From Clostridia bacterium (GTDB lineage: Bacteria; Bacillota; Clostridia; Christensenellales; CAG-138): DNA of 64,000 bases. Location: assembly GCA_017407205.1 (NCBI GenBank), contig JAFQXA010000012.1, positions 1-64,000 of the forward strand. Reading direction: 5' to 3'. A program made the translations under genes and the position numbers. Shown piece after piece: positions 27,604 to 35,801 of the stretch; positions within the stretch are counted from its first letter, which is position 1; each line of letters begins with the position of its first letter. Under the pieces are notes generated by a model. It saw nothing but the letters and a program-made list of their open reading frames with translations, did not search any database and was not told where the DNA came from.

Positions 27604-27811
27604 TCTCCAAACTCTTTGTTATCGGTACTGTCTGAAAAAACGAGTATACAAGCTCTACGCTCCCATCAGGAAGCTGACGAGAGCGTATAACACGTTTTTC
27701 ATTGCCAAAGGAGCCCTTTAAACATTCAACCTTAACGGGCACAGCTTTTATGCCGTTTTTCTCCAAAATGCCAATCGCTTCATCAATCGGTAAACCGAGA
27801 TACGATGTCAA
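27584..27811 (-). CDS. Small PASTA-like protein between frr and uppS
   Basis: A 75-residue protein with no signal peptide or membrane segment. Its sequence follows a PASTA domain pattern: GLPIDEAIGILEKNGIK, then VIRSRQ, then PDGSVELVYS. PASTA domains normally occur outside the cell in PknB-type kinases and PBPs, binding muropeptides; a stand-alone cytosolic copy would be unusual, so the fold may have another use. It overlaps frr by 4 bases (ATGA) at its start and uppS at its end, so it is co-translated with both and is very likely a real gene. Confidence 0.75.
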   Translation of the reverse strand: MTSYLGLPIDEAIGILEKNGIKAVPVKVECLKGSFGNEKRVIRSRQLPDGSVELVYSFFQTVPITKSLENDEHDA

Positions 27812-28359
27812 ACCGCCATTATCTCCTTTTCCTTTTCGGATGTTATCTTATCGATTTCTTTTACCATTTCATCAGTCAAATCCTGGATATCTTCTTCCAA
27901 AATCTTCTGATCATCTTCTGTTATTTCACTGTCCTTACGCTGTTTCTTAACAGTTTCAACAGCATCACGTCTTATTGAACGGACAGCAACCTTGGATTCT
28001 TCACCCTTTTTACGAACTGTTTTGCAAAGCTCTTTTCTTCTTTCCTCTGTAAGTGTGGGGAATACAAGCCTTATAAGCTTTCCGTCGTTTGCAGGATTTA
28101 TACCAAGCTCGGACTTTAAAATTGCCTTTTCAATAGCACCGATCTGTGTTGCATCATAGGGTGCAATAACGAGCATACTCGGTTCGGGAGAAGAAATGTT
28201 ACCAACCTGATTTATTGGAACATTTGCACCATAATAATCAACCATTATGCGATCAAGCACCTGAGCATTTGCTCTGCCTGCACGCAATGTTGCGAGATCC
28301 TTTTCAAGAACCGACAAAGTCTTTTTCATTCTATCTTTTGCATTTTCGATAACGTCCAT
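27808..28359 (-). CDS. frr: Ribosome recycling factor
   Basis: RRF splits the post-termination ribosome with EF-G. The 183-residue protein has typical sequences: LRAGRANAQVLDRI, YYGANVPINQVGNIS, and NPANDGKLIRLVFPTLTEERRKE (seen as NDGKLIRL and PTLTEERRKEL). ATG at 28359 follows GGAGG; a longer in-frame start at 28380 lacks a site. First gene of the frr-polC operon. Its usual upstream neighbour pyrH is about 6 kb away. Confidence 0.98.
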   Translation of the reverse strand: MDVIENAKDRMKKTLSVLEKDLATLRAGRANAQVLDRIMVDYYGANVPINQVGNISSPEPSMLVIAPYDATQIGAIEKAILKSELGINPANDGKLIRLVFPTLTEERRKELCKTVRKKGEESKVAVRSIRRDAVETVKKQRKDSEITEDDQKILEEDIQDLTDEMVKEIDKITSEKEKEIMAV

Positions 28360-28406
28360 GAGATTTACCTCCGTACACAATAATAATCATATATGTATTT
28401 TAATGG

Positions 28407-28415
28407 ATTATAACA
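28407..28415 (-). promoter_or_regulatory. Extended -10 promoter of the frr operon
   Basis: Minus strand TGTTATAAT: a perfect -10 TATAAT (28407-28412) with an upstream TG. No good -35 is visible at the normal distance, which fits an extended -10 promoter. The leader to frr would be about 40 bases. Confidence 0.6.
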
Positions 28416-28445
28416 AAATTAACAAGATAATTTTATGCGAACTGT

Positions 28446-28474
28446 TTGACTGTTTTTTTAAATAGTGATAACAT
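28446..28474 (+). promoter_or_regulatory. Promoter of the cytidylyltransferase-aminotransferase gene
   Basis: -35 TTGACT (28446-28451), 17-base spacer, -10 TAACAT (28469-28474). Predicted start near 28481, giving a leader of about 75 bases. It diverges from the frr promoter. Confidence 0.6.
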
Positions 28475-28556
28475 TTGAGCAGCAATGTAAAAATAGTGGT
28501 ATTTTATCAAACTTTTTGCCACAATTTTAAGACGATATTTTTCCAAGGAGCATTTT

Positions 28557-30377
28557 ATGCAGGCCGTAATACTTGCCGCCGGAATGGGCAAACGTTTAAA
28601 AGAGCTTACCAAAGATTCAACAAAGTGCATGATTCGCGTAAACGGAGTTACTCTTATTGAGCGTATGCTCATGCAGCTTGATTCTTTAAGACTTGACAAA
28701 ATTGTCATTGTAACAGGCTATCATGCAGAGGAGCTTATTGATTTTATTAGGGCAATCAATATAGCCACACAGATAGAATACATTAACAACCCTATATATG
28801 ATAAAACGAACAATATATATTCGCTCTACCTTGCAAGGCATCATCTTTTGAATGATGATACTTTGCTTTTGGAGTCTGACCTGATATTTGAAGACAGTGC
28901 ACTTCATGCCCTTATAAACCATCCCTATCCCTCACTTGCACTCGTTGCAAAGTTTGAAAGCTGGATGGACGGTACGGCGGTTACACTTGATGAAGACGAT
29001 AATATAATCCGTTTTATAGGCACAAACAGCTTCAAATACGATGAAATCAAGTCTTACTACAAAACGGTGAACATATATAAATTCAGCCGTGAGTTTTCAA
29101 AGACGCATTACGTGCCATTCCTTGAAGCTTACAGCAAGGCACTTGGAAACAATGAATATTATGAGCAGGTATTAAAGGTTATAATCAACCTTGAAAAGCC
29201 CGACATAAAAGCACTTGTTCTGGGTTCTGATGTAAGCTGGTATGAAATTGACGATATACAGGACCTTGATATAGCAGAATCAATATTTGCTCCGTCGGTA
29301 AAGGATAAGCTCTCGCTCATACAAAGGCGTTATGGCGGTTATTGGCGTTATCCTAAGCTTATCGACTTTTGCTACCTTGTAAACCCGTTCTATCCATCAC
29401 AGAAGCTTTTGGACGAAATAAAAGCAAACTTTGAAACGCTTATTTGTGAGTACCCCTCGGGCATGGCGGTAAACACACTTTTGGCAGCAAAGTATTTTGA
29501 TATTCCGTCCGATATGATACTTGTCGGTAACGGTGCAGCCGAGCTTATAAAATCACTTATTGAAAAGCTTGACGGTAAAATCGGCATAACCCTCCCTACT
29601 TTCGAGGAGTATCCGCAGAGAACAAAGAGTGAAAACATTGTTTCATTCCTGCCCCAAAACCGTGATTTTTCCTATACGGCAAGCGACTTGATGAACTTCT
29701 TCTCAGACAAGAACATATCATCCCTCCTCGTCATAAATCCGGACAATCCGAGCGGAAACTTTATACCCCTTTGGGATATGCTTTCATTGTGTGCTTGGGC
29801 AAAGGAAAACAATATAAAGCTCATAATTGACGAATCATTTATAGACTTTGCGCGCACCGCTGAGGATAACTCGATTTTGAAGCGTGACCTGTTAATCAGG
29901 TTTGAAAACCTCGTGCTCGTAAAAAGCATTTCAAAATCTTTCGGTGTTCCGGGGCTTCGCCTTGGCATACTTGCAAGCGCGGACAAAGAGCTTATTGCAC
30001 GCCTCAAAAAAGATGTTGCAATCTGGAATATAAACTCATTCGCAGAGTTTTATATGCAGATATTTGAAAAGTACAAAAAAGACTATGCTGAGGCTATGGA
30101 ACGCTTCAAGGATGTCCGCGATGAATATGTTTCGCTCCTTTCTGCGATTGACAAGCTTTACATAATCCCCTCGCAGGCAAACTACATAATGTGCGAGCTT
30201 GTAAACACTTCCATCACTGCACGCGAGCTCACGGAAAAGCTTTTGGATAAGTATCATATACTCATAAAGGATCTTTCAACCAAAAAGGGCATTTCAGGAG
30301 AATATATAAGAATTGCCGTAAAAAGAGCCGAAGAAAATCAAAAGCTCATCGATGCATTGAAAGAAGAGCTCAAATAA
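28557..30377 (+). CDS. Nucleotidyltransferase-PLP aminotransferase fusion
   Basis: A 606-residue two-domain enzyme. The N-terminal part (about 1-245) is a sugar/choline-phosphate nucleotidyltransferase fold: AAGMGKRLKELTKDSTKCM is like LicC-type cytidylyltransferases, with the acidic metal site ESDLIFED. The C-terminal part (about 255-606) is a fold-type I PLP enzyme of the HisC/CobD group: NPDNPSG (394-400), DESF (D425), PLP lysine K460 in SISKSFG, R468. The pair could make an amino-alcohol or amino-phosphonate and activate it with CTP for decorating surface polymers, but the substrate is not readable from sequence. ATG follows AAGGAG. It has its own promoter; the next gene is 45 bases downstream. 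Confidence 0.85.
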   Translation: MQAVILAAGMGKRLKELTKDSTKCMIRVNGVTLIERMLMQLDSLRLDKIVIVTGYHAEELIDFIRAINIATQIEYINNPIYDKTNNIYSLYLARHHLLNDDTLLLESDLIFEDSALHALINHPYPSLALVAKFESWMDGTAVTLDEDDNIIRFIGTNSFKYDEIKSYYKTVNIYKFSREFSKTHYVPFLEAYSKALGNNEYYEQVLKVIINLEKPDIKALVLGSDVSWYEIDDIQDLDIAESIFAPSVKDKLSLIQRRYGGYWRYPKLIDFCYLVNPFYPSQKLLDEIKANFETLICEYPSGMAVNTLLAAKYFDIPSDMILVGNGAAELIKSLIEKLDGKIGITLPTFEEYPQRTKSENIVSFLPQNRDFSYTASDLMNFFSDKNISSLLVINPDNPSGNFIPLWDMLSLCAWAKENNIKLIIDESFIDFARTAEDNSILKRDLLIRFENLVLVKSISKSFGVPGLRLGILASADKELIARLKKDVAIWNINSFAEFYMQIFEKYKKDYAEAMERFKDVRDEYVSLLSAIDKLYIIPSQANYIMCELVNTSITARELTEKLLDKYHILIKDLSTKKGISGEYIRIAVKRAEENQKLIDALKEELK

Positions 30378-30422
30378 TCAATAACATATAAATAAGAGTT
30401 TCAGGAGGTTTTTAGTATCAGC

Positions 30423-31001
30423 ATGAAAGCAATCAAAACTTTGCCCGAGGGCTACAAAGAGATATATTCCATCGACCTGCAAAAAAACAAAAAGATGTCA
30501 TTGCTTGTCAATTTGATAGCAATAGCTATTGCACTGTTGCTGATAGTACCGATACACTTTTTAATTCCAATCTCCACCTTGTTTTCCATGGAAAACGGCT
30601 TCGGTAATTATGCCATAAGGTTTTTGGCACTTATCGTTTTGATGATCGTGTATATGGTGCTTCATGAACTGGTACACGGCATTGCTATGAAAATGTGCGG
30701 TACGGAGAAAATACGCTATGGCTTTACCGGCATGTATGCTTTTGCCGGAAGTGACGATTACTACGGTAAAAAGCCCTATATTTTTATCGCTTTGGCACCT
30801 GTTGTTCTTTGGGGAATTGTTCTTGCGATAATCACACCCCTTGTTCCCATTGAACGGTTCTGGGTAGTTTATTTCATTCAGATCATAAACATATCCGGCG
30901 CAGCAGGCGACCTTTTTGTTACCGTCCGCTTTTCTCGCTTACCCAAGGATATCTTAGTAAAAGATTACGGAGTCGGCATGACGGTTTATTCCAGAAGCTA
31001 A
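30423..31001 (+). CDS. DUF3267-type putative membrane zincin
   Basis: A 192-residue membrane protein with four hydrophobic segments and the zinc-protease-like motif HELVHG at the end of the second or third segment, typical of the DUF3267 family (predicted membrane metallopeptidases). Substrates are unknown. GGAGG lies about 14 bases before the ATG, longer than ideal, but no better start is visible. It is probably co-transcribed with the nucleotidyltransferase-aminotransferase gene and is followed by a strong terminator. Confidence 0.78.
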   Translation: MKAIKTLPEGYKEIYSIDLQKNKKMSLLVNLIAIAIALLLIVPIHFLIPISTLFSMENGFGNYAIRFLALIVLMIVYMVLHELVHGIAMKMCGTEKIRYGFTGMYAFAGSDDYYGKKPYIFIALAPVVLWGIVLAIITPLVPIERFWVVYFIQIINISGAAGDLFVTVRFSRLPKDILVKDYGVGMTVYSRS

Positions 31002-31017
31002 ATGTAGTACACAGACA

Positions 31018-31055
31018 ATAAAAGCCAAGCTGCAATATGCAGCTTGGCTTTTACT
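31018..31055. terminator. Bidirectional terminator
   Basis: A long perfect hairpin, TAAAAGCCAAGCTGCA (31019-31034) and its complement (31038-31053) around a three-base loop, with terminal A and T runs. It separates the plus-strand DUF3267 gene from the minus-strand LRR-dockerin gene. Confidence 0.9.
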
Positions 31056-31086
31056 GTTTTATCTTTGTTAAGGGCTTTTTATGCCT

Positions 31087-32640
31087 TTAACTTACGAGCA
31101 GTTTTTGAACTTGTGCTATATCACGTGAGTTCAAAAACTCGTCCATCGTGCAGTCTGCGGCATAAAAGAAAGCGCCTTCAAGCTTCTTAATCTCCATAAC
31201 ATGTTTTTGCATCATGGCAACATCCCTTGAATTTATATAAGCATCACCGTTTGTATCACCCATAACAGCCACACTTACTTTATCAACAATATTTCCGTCT
31301 TCAAGAGTAATCTCGATAATTGTACCCGTTCCGACAAGTGTGTTTTCATCGGTAATAGCTTCACCTTTGCTGTCTTTTATAACTATAAATTCACCGTTTA
31401 AAAGGTTACTCTCCAGTGTTTCTAAATTCGTATTTGAACCGATGCCACTTAATACGCCAATCTCTCGTTCTACTTTATAACCGCTGTTTTTATCCACAGC
31501 AACAGCGTCCATAACAACAAACGGTATATTCCTGTTTGATGCACATGTATGTGCAAATGATTCATTTTCAACATAAAGAGTTATATTGTGGCTTCCCTTG
31601 AACGCATCATAATCTATGCTTGTTGAAGTACGTGGAATAACCACCTTTGTCAGAGAAGGACAATCGGCAAACACCGCATATTCTATGTATTTCACACTAT
31701 CGCTAATAATCACACTTGTCAGTAGTTCTGAATGTTCAAATGCATTCATTCTTATGTTCACAACATTATCAGGTATATCTATACTCGTTAATTTACTGTT
31801 ATAAAACGCACTAGCGGCTATCCCCCTTACGCTTTCCGGTATAAAATAGCCGTTATCTGTTCTTCCTTCCGGGTAATGACAAAGAACCGTCTTGTTCTTG
31901 TTAAACAAAACGCCATCCACATCACAAAACGTCTTGTTCCCCTCTGAAACCTCTATATTCGCCAAGGATCTGCACTTCAAAAAAGCATCTTCCAATATTA
32001 TCGTTATATTCTCCGGAATTATTATACATTCTAACGAGCGACAACTTTCAAATGTCCCTCCTTCTATTTTTTTCATACCTTTCGGAATATTTACGCTTTC
32101 CAAAGCCAAACATTGCCTAAACACATACGAGCCCATTTCAGTCACACTGTCAGGAATAACTATGCTTTTCAAGGCGCAACAACCGCCAAATACTCGGTCG
32201 CCTATACTTGTCAGATTTTTTCCTAATGTTACATTTTTCAAAGACGAGCATCCCTCAAACGCACCATACCCTATTTTCGTAACTCCATCACCCACAACAA
32301 CGCTTGCTAATCTTCCACAATAGTAAAATGCATTTCCACCAATATCAACTACACTGTCAGGAATAACCACGCTTTCCAACATCATACGATTATAGAAAGC
32401 ACCGTTGAGTATTCCCGTCACCGGATAACCGTCTATTTCAGACGGTATTATAACATCCTGTTCAGAACCCGTATATGATAAAATTGTTACAGCTTCGTTG
32501 TTATATATTTCATATCTGAAGCCATTCTTTTCACCTTCGATTATTATCACGTCGCTTGCACTTGCACTCATGCCAAGCATTAAAACGCCGATACAAAACA
32601 TAAATACAACCAAAAGCGTTGCTGTCTTTTTGCTTTTCAT
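31087..32640 (-). CDS. Secreted BspA-like LRR protein with dockerin
   Basis: A 517-residue secreted protein: signal peptide (about 1-29), a block of LRR_5 repeats (about 45-385; IPDSVVDIGGNAFYYC-type units), a roughly 75-residue module with GTGTIIEITLEDG that matches the pre-dockerin module of the 11232-13094 protein, and a type I dockerin (about 460-517). The first calcium loop is normal (DTNGDAYINSRD); the second (DCTMDEFLNSRD) has Thr and Glu where Asn and Gly are expected, so it may bind calcium poorly. AAGGAG precedes the ATG. It follows the sulfatase gene by 27 bases and may share its transcript with pyrH. Confidence 0.9.
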   Translation of the reverse strand: MKSKKTATLLVVFMFCIGVLMLGMSASASDVIIIEGEKNGFRYEIYNNEAVTILSYTGSEQDVIIPSEIDGYPVTGILNGAFYNRMMLESVVIPDSVVDIGGNAFYYCGRLASVVVGDGVTKIGYGAFEGCSSLKNVTLGKNLTSIGDRVFGGCCALKSIVIPDSVTEMGSYVFRQCLALESVNIPKGMKKIEGGTFESCRSLECIIIPENITIILEDAFLKCRSLANIEVSEGNKTFCDVDGVLFNKNKTVLCHYPEGRTDNGYFIPESVRGIAASAFYNSKLTSIDIPDNVVNIRMNAFEHSELLTSVIISDSVKYIEYAVFADCPSLTKVVIPRTSTSIDYDAFKGSHNITLYVENESFAHTCASNRNIPFVVMDAVAVDKNSGYKVEREIGVLSGIGSNTNLETLESNLLNGEFIVIKDSKGEAITDENTLVGTGTIIEITLEDGNIVDKVSVAVMGDTNGDAYINSRDVAMMQKHVMEIKKLEGAFFYAADCTMDEFLNSRDIAQVQKLLVS

Positions 32641-32667
32641 GTTTGTTCTCCTTAAAAAGTATTTTGA

Positions 32668-34404
32668 TCAATAGAACGAATCAAGAAGCGGATGGATTTC
32701 GTAGGGGCCGTTTATAAACTGCTCTTTCAAATCGTCCCTATCGCCTGTGTATCTGTACTCCTGCATTACGTTGTACTTTCGTTTCAGGTCGGGATAATCT
32801 GAGTTTACCATCCAGCGGTATGTTCTTCTTTCGCGGGTTTCATTTTCGTCAATCTCGAATATTGTTTCACCAAAGAGTGATGCGTCGCCGCCCGTGAGTT
32901 CAATCATTGTGGGCATGAAGTTTTCGTGTGATATGGGAGCTTTTGATATCACGATTTGCTCATGCTTCTCGTTAGGCTTTTTCAGCATGAATACAGCCTG
33001 AACATCGGCATTTACATCCCCTACTTCAAGGTCACCATGGTCACTCATTACGATTATCGTTGAGGAATCATAAAGACCAAGCTCTTTCATCTTCTCAATA
33101 TACGTTTCGACCATTTTTAAATAGCCCTTTGTTTGTGCACCAAGTGTTGAACCGCCGCTTGAACCGCAATAAGTGCCCTGTGATGTTACCGAATACGGAG
33201 GATGTGCACCCCACAAATACTGCAATGTTACACGGTTTTTATCGTCTTCATCGACGGTCAAACCAACTTTTTCAAGCTCGGTAAGATAGTTCCAGCGAAG
33301 CTTGATTGCGCTTTGCGTATCAGCCTCATTGCTGTATGTAACGCACTCGTTTACATCGCTCGTATCCATGAAGAAATACTTCTTAAGTGCAAACGGCATA
33401 TATCTGTATGCGGAAAGCTTCAAAAGGCAAGGCATTTTATCATAATTGACAGTAACCTCTGTTTTAGCAACCTTTAAGTTTGAAACCTTGCCTTCCATAA
33501 GAGATGCAGGGTTTGCAATATACGGTGTTTCGTCATAAAGATTGAACTCATAGCCATTGTCTTCAAGCGTTTCATAGAAAAGCTTTGCCCTATCACCGTT
33601 CCACGCATTTTTAAAGAAGTCACGGTACGATTCATTAAAGTTATATTCGTAGCCGGTCAAAAGGTACGTTGTTGATGGGAATGTGCCTACATAAAGAGTA
33701 TTGTTGTTCGCATAGTAGGTAAAGTCTGCAAAGCCATCAAGTGCACCCTCGAAAGCCGCATTCATTTCTTCAATTGCTTTGTTTGAGAGTGCATCCAAAA
33801 GGAATATTACAACATTGCCCTCGCCTGCAAGCTCGAACTGGTCTTCAAGCGATAAATATGCTTTTTCTTCCGTATGTTTTTCCTGTGCAGTCATGCTTCC
33901 AATTAAGCCGACAAGCTGCATTCCGACAAGTATTCCCGACAATGCAACAAAAAGCTTTTTGAGATTGCCTTTTGTAAAAACGCTTATTGCAATCGGAGCT
34001 AAGAATATAATTGCACAGATTATATAATTCCAAACCGAGTGGGATGCAAACTCTTCCCACGCAGGCTCAATCCCGTTCAAAGTTCCAAGATGCTTGTTTA
34101 AAAAAGTACCGTTTATATAGCTCATCAAGCCAAAACCTGTAAATGCCGCCAAGATGCTACTTAAGGTCTTGCCTTTTGTCAGCGCACAGATCAAAGCAAG
34201 AAGAATTGTCACCACCAATGCACTTACAAGCAATACCCACAAAACATCAAGGAAGTGGAATTTTATATAGTCCGAGTTTGCCATTATCATATCCAAAGGT
34301 CCAAAAATAAAGTATATGAATACAGGCAAAAATACAGGCAACAGCGCCGTTAAAAAACGGCGCATATAGGTTTCTTTTTTTATGTTTTTAGTTGTGCTTT
34401 CCAT
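32668..34404 (-). CDS. Membrane sulfatase-family protein (LTA synthase-like)
   Basis: A 578-residue protein with five N-terminal membrane segments (about 15-175) and a large extracellular alkaline-phosphatase-superfamily domain. Visible sites are VVIFLLDALSNKA with the metal Asp, the candidate nucleophile Thr in TFPSTTYLLTGYEY, HPPYS, and VMSDHGD. Relatives transfer glycerol-phosphate or phosphoethanolamine to envelope polymers; it is not a canonical LtaS. Either ATG at 34404 or at 34365 could start it; neither has a strong site. It lies 13 bases after pyrH and 27 before the LRR-dockerin gene. Confidence 0.8.
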   Translation of the reverse strand: MESTTKNIKKETYMRRFLTALLPVFLPVFIYFIFGPLDMIMANSDYIKFHFLDVLWVLLVSALVVTILLALICALTKGKTLSSILAAFTGFGLMSYINGTFLNKHLGTLNGIEPAWEEFASHSVWNYIICAIIFLAPIAISVFTKGNLKKLFVALSGILVGMQLVGLIGSMTAQEKHTEEKAYLSLEDQFELAGEGNVVIFLLDALSNKAIEEMNAAFEGALDGFADFTYYANNNTLYVGTFPSTTYLLTGYEYNFNESYRDFFKNAWNGDRAKLFYETLEDNGYEFNLYDETPYIANPASLMEGKVSNLKVAKTEVTVNYDKMPCLLKLSAYRYMPFALKKYFFMDTSDVNECVTYSNEADTQSAIKLRWNYLTELEKVGLTVDEDDKNRVTLQYLWGAHPPYSVTSQGTYCGSSGGSTLGAQTKGYLKMVETYIEKMKELGLYDSSTIIVMSDHGDLEVGDVNADVQAVFMLKKPNEKHEQIVISKAPISHENFMPTMIELTGGDASLFGETIFEIDENETRERRTYRWMVNSDYPDLKRKYNVMQEYRYTGDRDDLKEQFINGPYEIHPLLDSFY

Positions 34405-34417
34405 AGTGCTAATTCTT

Positions 34418-35119
34418 TCAGTTTATAAGTGTTCCTACTTCCTCTCCGCAAACCGCTTTGAGTATATTTTCTTCTTCCTTCATTGCAAATACGAGAATCG
34501 GAATCTTCTGTTCACGGCAAAGTGTGATTGCGGTAATATCGGTTGCATTGAGATTCTGCTCAATAACGTCATCATATGAAAGATGTGTATAGCGTTTTGC
34601 ATCCTTTACAAGCTTGGGATCAGCAGAATATACAGCATCAACATTCTTTGCAAGCATCAAAACTTCTGCATGGGTTTCAGCAGCCTTGAGTGCTGCAGCT
34701 GTATCCGTACTGAAGAACGGAACGCCCGTACCGCCTGCAAATATAACAACCTTGTTTTCATCAAGTGCTTTCAGTGCATTTCTTGAGCAATATCCGTCCG
34801 CTATTCTCGGCATCTCAACCGACGACATAACAACGCAGGGAACGCCTTTCTTTTCAAGTGCATCCTGTACTGCAAGGCTGTTTATAACCGTTGCGAGCAT
34901 ACCCATATGGTCTGCACGGTTCCTGTCCATATCGCCAGAGCTTCTTCCGCGCCAGATATTGCCGCCGCCCAATGTGACACCAACCTGCACTCCCATTTTA
35001 TAAAGTGAAGCTATCTGCTCAGCTATTACATCAACTGCATCAAAATCAAGGCTTTCGCCTTTGCCGCCCATTGCTTCGCCCGAAAGCTTTAATGATATGC
35101 GTTTATATTTAAGTTCCAT
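34418..35119 (-). CDS. pyrH: UMP kinase
   Basis: Phosphorylates UMP to UDP in pyrimidine nucleotide synthesis. The 233-residue amino-acid-kinase-fold protein begins YKRISLKLSGEAM, has the nucleotide/GTP site GVTLGGGNIWRG, and FAGGTGVPFFSTDTAA. ATG follows AGGAGG. In many Bacillota it lies in rpsB-tsf-pyrH-frr; here rpsB and tsf are not next to it, and frr is 6 kb downstream on the same strand beyond inserted genes. Confidence 0.98.
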   Translation of the reverse strand: MELKYKRISLKLSGEAMGGKGESLDFDAVDVIAEQIASLYKMGVQVGVTLGGGNIWRGRSSGDMDRNRADHMGMLATVINSLAVQDALEKKGVPCVVMSSVEMPRIADGYCSRNALKALDENKVVIFAGGTGVPFFSTDTAAALKAAETHAEVLMLAKNVDAVYSADPKLVKDAKRYTHLSYDDVIEQNLNATDITAITLCREQKIPILVFAMKEEENILKAVCGEEVGTLIN

Positions 35120-35160
35120 ATTTTCCTCCTATGTAAACATTCTTTCTGCATTATAACATA

Positions 35161-35187
35161 AAAAAAGGCATCTTAAAAGATGCCCAT
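35161..35187 (-). terminator. Terminator after secG
   Basis: Minus strand: GGCATCTT arm (35177-35184), tight loop, complementary arm (35167-35174), then a run of T (35161-35166). It lies 25 bases after the secG stop and ends the pgk-tpiA-gpmI-secG run. Confidence 0.85.
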
Positions 35188-35211
35188 TTTATTGTTTATT
35201 AAATCTATCTA

Positions 35212-35721
35212 TCAGTCGAGGATAGCCAAGAGTATTGAAAGAACTGCAATGATGATTGAAGTAACGAGCGTTATCTTCTGAAGCTTTGCTTCACGGCTTG
35301 CAGCCTTACCGCGTGCTGTGAATGACTGTGTATCGCCACCGAAAGCACCGCCGAGACCTGCGCTCTTTGTCTGCTGCATCAAAACTACTGCAATCATAAC
35401 TGCTGCACAAAGTGCAATAACGATTATGATAGCTGTCTTAATGCCTTCGGGTGCAGATACGGGATTGCTCTGCTCTTCACCTGTTGTGATAGTAGCTTCA
35501 TCACCTGTTTCTGTATCACCGGCTTCGTTGTCAATCACAACTTCTGCTGTTGTCTGTGCTTCTGATGTAGCTTCAACTTCTGCCGTTGTCTGTGCTTCTG
35601 CTGTAGCTACCAACAAAATATCCTCTACAGGCTCTGCTGTTTCTGCCAATGCAACTGTGCCAAAACAGAAAGCGAGTACCAATGCCAAAATCAATGATGC
35701 AATTTTAAAAGTCTTCTTCAT
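35212..35721 (-). CDS. secG: SecG with a signal peptide and Thr/Glu-rich extension
   Basis: SecG is the small subunit of the SecYEG channel. The typical core is at residues 93-169: two membrane segments around VLMQQTKSAGLGGAFGGDTQSFTARG. Unusually, about 92 residues come before it: a signal peptide (1-26, ending VALA) and an acidic, Thr/Ala-rich segment (27-92) with a 12-residue imperfect repeat, EAQTTAEV at 42-49 and 54-61. Normal SecG has about 75 residues. There is no internal ATG between the signal peptide and the core, so the extension is part of the protein if this start is used. GGAGG and AAAGG lie upstream. Confidence 0.92.
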   Translation of the reverse strand: MKKTFKIASLILALVLAFCFGTVALAETAEPVEDILLVATAEAQTTAEVEATSEAQTTAEVVIDNEAGDTETGDEATITTGEEQSNPVSAPEGIKTAIIIVIALCAAVMIAVVLMQQTKSAGLGGAFGGDTQSFTARGKAASREAKLQKITLVTSIIIAVLSILLAILD

Positions 35722-35801
35722 AATTATTTACCTTTTCCTCCATTTATGTGCATAGCAACATCGCAGATTATACCACGCAATGCAAAAAACTGCAAGCGTT
35801 T

